Assembly (NCBI GenBank): GCA_026874595.1
Contig: CM049316.1
Span: forward strand, 14,449,839 to 14,513,838
DNA from: Sipunculus nudus
Taxonomy: Eukaryota > Annelida > Sipuncula > Golfingiida > Sipunculidae
Length of the DNA: 64,000 nucleotides
Direction of reading: 5' to 3'
The notes below the pieces were generated by a model, which saw only the letters and a list, made by a program, of their open reading frames with translations, did not search any database and was not told the origin of the DNA. Below, one piece after another: positions 25,501 through 37,500 of this stretch. Position 1 is the stretch's first letter; each line of letters opens with the position of its first letter. The translations under genes and the position numbers were made by a program.

Positions 25501-28500
25501 TCCGTCCGTAGATGTGGCACATTTTGAAACCGTAAGACCTAGGAATCCAAAATTCAGCATAATGTTAGATGTCCCAAAGATCTCCTACCAAGCCGAAAAC
25601 TGGGTCTTTGTGACTTCGTTCCTTTGAGAAATTAAGGAAAAACCTCAAATTTTTATTTAAATCCTATTATCACACTTCAGGACTGCCTAATATCAAAACC
25701 ACTCATCTGTTTTTCCTCATATTTACCATAAATATTCCTCTATATAGTTCCTATGTACATGCCAGAAATTATCTGTTAATTATAATTTCTATAAGTTATG
25801 GGCCCAAACATAATGGACTTTGTAAAAAATCAGGAAAAATATTTACTCACTTAACATGAAAAAATTTGAAACTAGTCTATTTTCCCAAGTATATAAGTAT
25901 GTTTAATTAAGATTCAATTGTTTACCCAAACTTAGATCTGAATTTTGTAATTTTTTTAAGTTATTAGCATAAAAATAAAATCAGTACCTTAAATTTTGCC
26001 CAACTTTGACCATGGCATGTTTTTTTTCCTGTAAGTACCATTGATTTAATTTTCACAGCATGTAAACATAAATATTTAATCTGTTAAAATATGAAATTTG
26101 AAAATAAAAGCTTGAAAATTAAGCTTGTTATTGATTTTTTTCTTGAGGCTCTATTGCAGTCATTTGCTTTGATTACAGATTACAGATGCAGGGTCCCACT
26201 CCAGGTCACTGGAAGTCAGCTATGTCATGGTTTCTGATTTGTTACAGTCACTGGGGAGATCCCCTGCTGTGACAGGTGTACAGTTATTCTCATATCACCA
26301 CCCCAATCACCCCCCCCCCCCCCAAACCAAACCCACCAAGTGTTATGCAGTAATTGTTATTGTTTTCACTGTATCTCCTTAATTGTAATGCTGTTTCCAC
26401 TCTGATATGCAGAATCTTTCCTTGAAAAAGTAATTCAAGGTGTAATCCAGAAGATGCAATGTTGTGTAATGAGCATTTTTAAAGAAATCAATTTTCTTTT
26501 AAATGATTTTAACAAATATAATTGAACCCATCAGTATGCTTAAATTATTATAAAATATGAAGCACATTATGGATAAATAAAGACACAATTAAAAATTGTG
26601 AAATCTAAATCAAGTATTATTTTTAGATATTTATTGTTTTGCCGATTTAAAAGATATATTTTTGTGGTAAAAAACAATAAACATCTGTATGCATGATGTG
26701 GTGTTATCTGACAAGATTGAGATTTATGATGATGCATTTGAGAATTATGAATCAACTTTTATATTCAGCTATATATGTTATATATGAAATGTATAGAAAT
26801 ATAAACTTAAATTTAAAAAAAAAATTGATATGATAAAAAAATGAGGATTTAATACAAACATTTGTTCATTATTTTCCTGCCTCAGCAGAATTTGAGATCA
26901 GGCTTTGTTTGCCCTGTTTTATGTTTTTAATTAGTTATATTTCAACTGTATACCTTTCATAAAAAAATACATATATATTTAATAATATATATTATATAAA
27001 AAAAATATAACAAATGTGTAAACTACTGAAATGTCAACAGTTAATTGAAAAGCCAACTAATGATCATGGTAATAGTTTAAATAGAAATATAAACTTAAAT
27101 TTAAAAAAAAAATTGATATGATAAAAAAATGAGGATTTAATACAAACATTTGTTCATTATTTTCCTGCCTCAGCAGAATTTGAGATCAGGCTTTGTTTGC
27201 CCTGTTTTATGTTTTTAATTAGTTATATTTCAACTGTATACCTTTCATAAAAAAATACATATATATTTAATAATATATATTATATAAAAAAAATATAACA
27301 AATGTGTAAACTACTGAAATGTCAACAGTTAATTGAAAAGCCAACTAATGATCATGGTAATAGTACAGATCATTTGTTCACAAACTGCTCACTTGCTTCA
27401 GTTTCAACATTAGGAAATACATGGTCAGGTCACAAAATATTATTTGCAACAATTTCTTGCTCATCAATACAAACCAGTCATATAAACCAATCATGGCCTT
27501 TATTACCTCTTCCTCTTACACTTTATCTCTAATTGATATTATTTTAGATTTTTACCTTCAAGTTTAACGTCAGCTGAGCACAGTGACCCATGGGTCCCTT
27601 GTTTGTCAAGTTGGGGAAGTTGAACTTAGTCATCTGTCCAGAAAAGCATACTAAAATTACAATCTCAGAAACAGCTGGAGCTATCAACACCAAATTTCAT
27701 GCTAATGTTGGTTACATGAGTCATACCGTATTTATTCTAATTTCGTAACCATTTAAAAATAATTAATTTTCTCAGAGGTCAAGATAATGGAGGATATTTA
27801 AAATATATCTTCCTGCAGAATTTGCGGTGGTCGAGATTTAAGAGGAATGTGGTTGCATAACCTTCCTTAGAGATGCCGAGCTGCTCTGACACCCCAGCGG
27901 TCATGTGGATTGAGTGATAATATGGGTGTTAATAAGTTTGTTTTGTTAGCTTAACAGTATTTTCTACAAACGGGCTTCCAATCGTCACATGAATTGTACA
28001 GATTCTGCAAATGATTAATCAAACTGAGCTCAGTCACTTAACAAAATGATCACTATTTCGCGTATAAGGATGACCACTTGACATAGATGGCAACTCATGT
28101 AACTACCAGTTGTTTCAAGTTTACCCACCAGGCGGCGATATCAGGGGCCCGAAAAGGGACAAGCAGCTGCACGCAAGTTGGAAGAAGACTTTATAAAAAA
28201 TAACTGCCTATTATCAGATAACTTTTATTTGCATAAGACGTAATAAATATAGGAAAGTAAAGGCGCATTAAAATATATACGACCGGAAATGGGCCTAGCT
28301 CCCATGCCCTTGATCGGGCATTGTTTTGTACGCGATCACCTATCCAAAAGCTCATCGGGTCGTTTAAGCTTAACTACGATGATTGTTTCAGCTGTGTCAC
28401 AGTTACACCACGCCTGCATCTTCATATCTAGTAAATATTATTGCTAAATATCCCACGTGAATTGCACACGAGCCACATGCGTCCCAGGAATGGTACATGA

Positions 28501-31500
28501 GTTTGCTTCATCATGGACACCCATTTGAAACTTGAACGCTTTATCGTGTTTATGTATTATGAAATACGCATCTTTGTATCTTCAAAAATTTTATTTCCAA
28601 CAAATTTGATGTAAATGCTCAGTGTAATAAGAATCTAGTCAGATACAAACTGAGATGCCCGCGAGAAACAGAGGCATTTCACCTAAACATTGTCGACAGA
28701 AAACATCGTCGGCAATCGCGAAATTAGAGTAATTTTAGAAAATATGCTCTCAGAATATTTTTTTGGGTCGAGAAATAAGAGGGATTGCCAAATTGGAATT
28801 AATACGGTATATGAACTTGAGGTATTGGTGGCGCCACCTGCATTAACCTTTCCTGTACAGGGGTCATCAGTCAGCAGTATACTAATCCATAATTTCTCAG
28901 GAGTAGCAGGAGCTAGCATCCCTAAATTTTATGCAAAAATCTGTTACATAACAAATTATGTGGGATTGAGTGTTTTATGGCACCACCTGCATTAACTTTT
29001 ATTTTATGGGGGGAAAAGTTAAAAAAACATAGAAAATCTTCTTCTCTTAAATCATTCAGTCAAATGGTTCAATATTTCATGAATACTAGTCCCATAGACC
29101 AGCTCTCTAAAGTTTGTTCAGATGGTCTGAAGAATTTTTGCAGAATTACAGGAATTTGAAATTAGTTATTTGGCAAGAAAGCATACCAACTTAGCAATCT
29201 CAGAAACAATTGGAGCTTGGATCACTAAATTTTGTGCAAATGTTGGTCACGTGACACATATTTGAAATTGCAGTTTTTGTGGCACCACCTACATCAACCT
29301 GTTTTTTTCTGTCAGAAACCTTGTAATTTTAGCCACTTTCAGCTTTAAAATGTTTTTGATGAAACTGTCAACCTGAATGGTTTAATATTTCACAGGAATA
29401 TTCTAGGATAGGGTTTTTTTTAATTGTATAAGAATAAGTTAGGTTCGTTGATTTTTTTGTAGAGTCATAGAAAGCTTAAGTTGGTCTTGAGGCCATTAGT
29501 AAACCTATTTCAAATTGAGGGCTGCAATTTAGTCTCCTTCTGCAAAACTGTTGTTTCAAATTATATAACATTGCACATGATTCATAGGTGGCCTTTGTTC
29601 AAGTTTACTTAAATGATTTTTGGCACAATTATTAGACCTTTTAAATGAAATCTTTTAAATCTTTTATTATTCTAAACATTTTTATATAAAATCTTATGAA
29701 TGCAATAGCTTAAAAAGCATTTTAGCCAAAGTCTTTCAGTATTTGTTAACAGATTTACCAATAGGCCAAGATTGTGTCTGTATCTATAAATAGCTTGGCA
29801 GACTGCCAACTATTTCAGATTTGGCAACAGACCAAATGTCAGCCTGGATCTATTTATAGCTTTAGCAGACTGCCAACTGTATCAGATCAGGGAACAGGTC
29901 AAGAGTTCACTCAGTGCAGCCAGGTATAGGTCAAGGGTTCACTCAGTGCAGGACCTGAATTCTATTTATAGCTTTGGCAAAGGGAAAGGGGATTAAAATA
30001 GCTTAAATAGGCACTTGCAATTTATAAAATATGATTAACTAAAAAAAAAGAAAAACATCAGTTTGGCCACTCAAACTAATCTTGGCAGTTTCATCTTCTA
30101 AGCAAGCAGCAGTTCATGGATGGTTGCACTAGGCATATTGGAGATTGATTATTGACAGCATCTGGACAGAATGATGATTTGTTATAGGATAGTCTTCACC
30201 ATGCAGTCACCATAACAAAAGTGCAAACTGTCCCAAACTATAATTACAGCTCCCCGGGCCAGACGCCGATCACAAAGCACAAAGGGCAGTCTTTGAAGGT
30301 GCCCTTGTCGAATGAAAAGCTGTTTCAGTTCGAAAGCTTTTTTAGCTCAGTTGACTGTAAGTCATCTGAGCTATAGTCATGGTCAATTGTCAGTCATCCA
30401 TCTGTCCATCTGTCTGTCAGTCTGTCCATCTGTTAGACTGGCACGTTTTGAAACCAGACCTATGAATCCAAAATTTGGCATACTGTTAGATGTCCCAAAA
30501 ATCTCCTACCATACTGAAAATTGGGTCAATATGACTTTGTTCATTCGAGATATTAAGGGAAAACCTCAAATTTCAATTAAAAACCTATTATCACACTTCA
30601 GGACTGCCTAATATCAAAACCACTTATCTGTTTTTCTTAATATTTTCCAATAGTATTCTCCTATATATTTCCTATATACATGCCAGAAATACATGGCCTA
30701 TATTACCTTTGCCTCCTAGACTCCAAATGATATTATTTTAGATGTTTTACCTTCTAGGTCAACTTCAACTGAGCACAGTGACCCATGGGTCCCTTGATTT
30801 CCTATTAGACCTGCCAATCTTAATTTTATAATCATTGTGTTATCAACACATTTATAGAAATAAACAACAATTTCCATACTGTATATTGACATAACATTCA
30901 AATGGTTCACCAAATTACGCTTGTCCCCTGGCTGTCGCTTTGATCAAAACAGGTCATATGAGGTCATGACCTTGGAGCGCCATCTCCGGGCAAATATATG
31001 TACAAAAAATAGAACTCATGCTTTAGAGGGTCGTAATATGTACTTAAAATGCTGGCGGGACGGTAAAGTTTGTCCGTTGTCTTGGATAGTGAGTTGTCCG
31101 CTTTACTGAGTTTACGTTAAACATAATAAAGAGGCAAAATTTAAGGGACTGAGATTTAGTGTCTGTATTAGTGAGTTGTCTGCCTTACTGAGTTGTCCGC
31201 AAGTAGGAGATTTACTGTACTTAAAAAAAAATGGTTCAGCATTGAAGCATTATACCTGGTGTATATTCAGTTGCACAGTTTCGCATGAGGCCTGTAGGCC
31301 TTGTTTCAAATTTATACATACTTGATCTCTATCTTTGCGATCTGTCGCTCATGCGCAAAATCAGACCACCTGTCAAGCAGCCTTGTTATTGTAAACAGAC
31401 GCGTGGATTGTGTTTACTAACACACAAGCCCGTAACAAGGTGTTAAACAGCTCAAAGGTAGGAACTGAGACCATGTGCTTTGTTGGTTTTGCTGGGAAAC

Positions 31501-34500
31501 TTGTGGATAAAGCAAAAGTGAACTGATAGTGTGAAAGAAAAGGCATAATATTGCTCCTGATTATGTCCCTGTAATGGATACATCCACATACGTTATGTTA
31601 CTGTATGCTTCTGTGATCTTATTTATGCCTTATGAAACAGTTATTTATCACTTTTCAAAGAAGACATCAGTGATTCCTTTCAATATGAGGTATGGTGGCT
31701 AGACATGCAATAATAATACCATATATTTAATGGATCAGTTTCAGTTGCTTGGGACTCTTACCTTTATAACTGTACTAACACAGAATATCAAGCTTTGATT
31801 ATATCTAAAACATGATCATGAATAGAGTCATGGTTACAATATTTATGATGTATTTCTTATACATCTTCCTCATGCTGTCTGTGGGTCAAAGAATTTTGAG
31901 CCTAGTTGCCTGTATTGATGGTCATTTTGGAAAAGTAGGTGGACAGAGGTATTGGAACAAATTTACAAAATATTTTTTTTTTTAGAAAGTGTTGCATATT
32001 CTATATATTTTTACTTTCAGGGTTATGATCTGCACACAGTACTGGGGCAGCAGCTTGGTCCTCTAGTATGTATAGTACAGTCTGTTCCTGACAGCACTAA
32101 AGATGGACAGCACTGCTGGGTGCTGGAGGAGGTGGATTACAAACCCACAAGGACTAATGGTAAATATAACTAAAATTAATATACTAATACAGCTTTTATA
32201 CCTTTATGGCTTCAAATTGTGCTTCCTAATGAAACATTTCTTAACTTCTTAAATTCACAAAGTTCTTCTGTCATAAAAAATAGCTATGCTGAACAAAAAT
32301 TCAGTACAGTTCAGGAAATTATTTGAACACTCAGCTGCGAAGCATGGCCTTGTCAGCCAATTTTGTTTAATCTCTTTTGGAAGACAGGAATGTATTAGTC
32401 TCTTTAGGAAGACAGAAATGTATATCTGGTTGAAGCAAAGTTACTTGACCTTAGGCAAGATATATTTTTTGCTTGAACTGCAACGTTTACACAAAAATGT
32501 GTTTAAACTGTGCATATATTAGATACATAATGTTGATGGCTTCCCCCCCCCCCCCCCCACGCTTAAAATGATGTTTTCTTGCAAGTGATGAAAATATATT
32601 TAAATTTTAAATGAAATTGTCCAATACTGCTATTGAAAATTCAAAAGAAATGCAGCTACACCAGCTTACAAGTGACAGTCATCACAGTTTTTAGAAATAC
32701 CATCAGCACTAGAAATTCTGAGGGCTGACAGGTGTTAGAAAATTAGACCTAGTTGAAAAATTCGCCTTGACTAAATAGTTTTGATGTTTCTATTGAGCCC
32801 TTAATACTCATTAAAGCTACTGAAACCCATGTAAAAAATAAGAGAAAACAGAAAAGTTTCTATGGTCGAATCAGTGGAGGAAAAAATGTCACTGATGATC
32901 AGAGGACATCCCAGAGGTAGCTCTGTACCATCAATGGAACAGCCAAATGACACTCGTAATTTATCTCAAAAGCTGGTTGAACAGATTCTAGCATTCTTGT
33001 TCAGGTGCTGTTATTAGCTCAGCTCACTATAAAACATCTGAGCTATAGTTGTGGTCCTTTATCCGTAGGCTGTCCATCCGTCCTTCTGTCTGTCTGTCCG
33101 TTAAACTGGCATGTTTTGAAAACCGTTGGACCTACAAAGCTGAAAAATCAGCATACCTTTAGATGTCCCCAAAATCTCCTACCATACCAAAAATAGGGCA
33201 CTAGGACTTTGTTCCTTTGAATTATTAAGGAAAAACCTCAGTTTTCCATTAAAAACCCATTGTTACACTTCACGACTGACTAATATCAAAACCACTGACC
33301 TGATATTGATCATTTATAATATATTTATTCCTCTATATATTTCCTATGTACATACCAGAAATTATTTCAATATTTTTTTAATTCTTGAAGAAATGGGCCT
33401 GAACATAATGCACTTTGAAAAAATTCAGGAAATATATTTACTCCCCTAACTTGAGAATTGCTGAAGCTAGAAACTTTTTTTTCAGGTATATAACTATATT
33501 TAATCAAGATTCAATTGTATACTAAAAATTAGATCTGAATTTTTCAAATTTTGTAAGTTATTAGCATAAATATAAAATCAGTACCTTAAATTTTGCCAGG
33601 GTTTGACCATTGCAAATTTATTTCCTGTAACTGCCGTGGATTTAATTTTCACAGCATGTTTCCATAAGCATTTCATCTGTTAACGTCTGAAATTTGAAAC
33701 CAGTTGATCAAAAATGTAGATTTTATTCAAGTTTTTTCATCGGAGAAGATTTTTAAAAGTTTTTAGCTTTTCCTAAGAAAATGCAGTTAGCCAAAAAAAT
33801 AAGCAAAATCTGATAGAGTTTTTCAAATGGCTAATAGTATGGGTTAATGTACAGTCGCCGGACGACAGATGCCAGACAACGTCACTCCATCTCATAAGCT
33901 CACAAGTTTGCTGAAAGCCCTCATTACATTTTCCAAGGAAAGTCCACCTGAATATGTGATTGATTTCCACTTCTTCATAATATTTGCTGATATATCGATA
34001 TTAAAGATGTAACGACTATGTTAAGCCAACTGACAAGAGTATATCATTGACTTTGGTGTGAACAGTTTGTCGTTCTGTAAATGTTTGCAGAAATTAATTG
34101 AAACAGAGTCATTTGAACATGTAAAAGTGGTAGGCTTAATTATCACTAAGTTTGATGATCAAGTTGAAACAACTGGCATATGAAGGAAAAATATGCAGAA
34201 CTTCTGAAGTTACAAGATTCACAATTACCCTGTACTTCTTCTGATTTCACCTTTGAAAATCAAGGGCATGGTTACCAGTTTTGAACTCTTCTGAGAACTC
34301 AGTTTGCACAATTTGTTTATTAAATTCAAGGAAAATATAAGTAATTCTTCAAAAGCTATGGTTTTCACAAAAATTCCATATTCCCACAATTTGACCTCAA
34401 AGGGCAATATAAGTCATCTGAGCTATAGTCGTGGTCCTTTGTCCGTCTTCCGGCCGGCCGTTAACAGGGCACATTTTAAAACGGTTGAACCTAAGATTCC

Positions 34501-37500
34501 AAAATTTTGCATACCATTAGAAGTCCCCAAATCTCCTACCATACCGAAAATTGGGTCATTAGGACTTTGTTCCTTTGAGATATTATGGAAAAACCTCCGT
34601 TTTCCCATGAAAAAGCCATTGTTACACTTCAAGGCTGCCTTATATCAAAACCACTGATCTGTTTTTGATCATATTTAGCCTTTATATTCTTCCATACATT
34701 TTCTATGAATATACAAAAAATTAGGTCAGTGTTGGGTGTTATTTTGAAGTTATGGCCAAAAATATAATGCAATTTTTAAAAAATCAGGAAATATATTTAC
34801 TCACCTAACATGAGAATTGCTGAAGCTAGAGACTTTTTTTCAGGAATGTAACGTTATTTAATCAAGATTCAATTGTTTATCCAAAATTAGATCTGAATTT
34901 TGCAAATTTTTCAAGTTATTAGCATAAATAAAAAATCAATACCTTAAATTTTGTCCAACTTTGGTAATGGCACGTTTTGTCCCTGTAAGCACTGTTGATT
35001 TAATTTTTACAGCATGTATACATAAGGATTTAATCTTTTAAAACCTGAAATTTCAAAGGAATTGATTGAAAAGAGTAGCTTCTATTCAAGTTTTTATACA
35101 CCATGTCAAGTGTTGTTTACATCTAGCCCACCTAGTAGTACAGCCTTCACTTGCATTATGTAACCCACCCCAGGCAGCTTGCCTTGGCTGAGCTTGGCAA
35201 CTACCAGCAGGCTTCCTCTCTGCCCTGCACTCCCCCCCCCCCCCCCCCCCACCACCAGATGGTGCATAAACAAGATGATTATTGTTAATATGTTATTATT
35301 TTCTGTATTTGATTCGTTCTGATTCTAGGCTATGCTACATTTTAAAGTTTGTATTGTACCACCAGGGTTACAATGATTAAAGTGCACATTTAATTGTGTC
35401 CACAAAGTGGTGTATTCTAATGAAAGTGTGGATGTTCATCAGATAAGTAATTCCTTACTTCAGAAGAGTAAAAACTTCACCACGTGTGAAATTGACTATT
35501 AATTCCAGAAATAAATTAAAGCAGAGATAGTAATTAGCACTATGATATTGTTTGTCCCTCATTCAACCAACACTGTGTATACTTTATTTCATTTTATCAA
35601 ATTTACTGAATCTTTAATTTTATTTCAGTGAATAAAATTAAGCATGTACTGAACACTCCAATGTGCAAAACTTTTTAATAGTGGTTCAAGGAATAATCTT
35701 GTAGTTGCCATGTTGTGGCATTATTTTCTTTTAAATTCTGTTTAAATATTTGTGATTTAAAAATAATAAAATATGTGTATGCATAATATGACCCAATATG
35801 AGCTACACCCTGGATATATAATGATTGCAACAATTCTAATATTTTAACTTATATTTCAGTTTTTTTACTCTTGATATATAATGATTGCAACTTTTGCAAC
35901 AAATCTAATATTTTTACATGTATTTTCAGTTTTTAAATAAAAAATTATAAAACTTGTAAATAAAAAAAATGATTCAGATAAAAACTTTTAATGGAAAAAG
36001 TGGATATGCTAAAAACAGGATTATATATAAACTTAAATGCATTATTCCCTTGAAAGTGAAATAAAGATATTAGTCCATTCTGTCCACTTGCCATCTGTAA
36101 ATTTTCATATGCATCACAGTATCTCATAACTTTTGCTGTTTTTCTTTGTGACATTCTTGTCAAAGTATTAGTTTGCAATCATATAATTAGAACCTTACTG
36201 TAACCAAGTAGGAGGGCCCCTTTCCTCTTAGCTTTTCATATTCAAATATAAATGAAAAACATTACAATAGAATATTTTGCATTTGCAAAAATTTCAAACT
36301 TCAGCTGAGTGCAGTGACCCATGGGTCCCTTGTTCTAACTTGTCCAAGAAATTTGGTTGAAAATTTGTGAATATAATTTATGGGGTAAATATGCAATACA
36401 TCTTAACATTATGATGCTCACAAGAAATCCAATGTTGCTGAAGATTTTAACTCAAAGGGAACTAGTTTTGAAATTCTCTGAAAAACTGTTTGATGCAGTT
36501 AATGATCAATTTTGATAGGGAAAATATGCATTGTTGAAACAATGTATCAAATTTTAAGGGGAAAATATTCAGTATTTCACTTTGAAGTGTCAGACTTTTA
36601 TTTTTGCTCAGAATCAGGTTTCACTTGGTAGCTCAGAGAATGTAGGTCACTAAGACCAAATCGCAGGTTTCCTAAGAGATATTACTAATACACGTCTAGA
36701 TATTAGCTCGTTTCTTACTAATGAGGCCCGAGGACTAAACCATTGTACTTAAACTCAATGGTTTATTCGAAACAGATGAATTAATGATACTTTACTTTTG
36801 TAGTCTCGGTTACTCATGGTGTTGTAGTAGGATAACAGGATAAAGCCCTGACAGGACATGTACTTTTGTAGGTATGTAATGCATAAAATGCAGTGTTTAG
36901 CTGAATTTTGCATTACTATTAGTTCATTATTTAAAACAGTCTTAATCATAAACCAACACAAATAACATTGTTTTTATGTCATTTGTATCTTTTTTATTGT
37001 GATGTGTTATTAACTGATCATATCTGATAAAAGTTCAATTATAGTAACACAAACAGTAACATACACATACAGAGATTTTTTAGACTTAATCGGGCAGTAT
37101 GGTCCAATAAAATTCATGCAATACAAGTTATAAATTGATCATATATCCTGAAGAGCATGACACATGGAAATATATATATATATATATATATGTTTGTGTG
37201 TGTTGAACTAAAAAGATAGTGGAGTTCAGTCAATGTTTTGTTTAAAAACCATACCTGCTGATTGAGGTATCAGATGTCTGCCGTCTTACATAATTTTCTA
37301 CAAATCTGCTCAGGTCATCAAGTCTGCATTCTTTCAGACTTACATATATTAATCTACAGCTGGTCTGCTACGCTCATTAAGATTGGCCATTAAGAGGGGT
37401 CTCATGATTAAATAGGGGGTATAAAAGAAACAGTGACCAAGCTTGTACATTATTCTCACATACATTTGATACAATGTAATTACCAATAACCTGTATATAC

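Noticed and set aside
26179..26275. Constitutive SPIDR exon
   Set aside because: With its best donor it leaves phase 1 while the next exon needs phase 0; the flanking exons join correctly without it. Kept only as a possible cassette exon.
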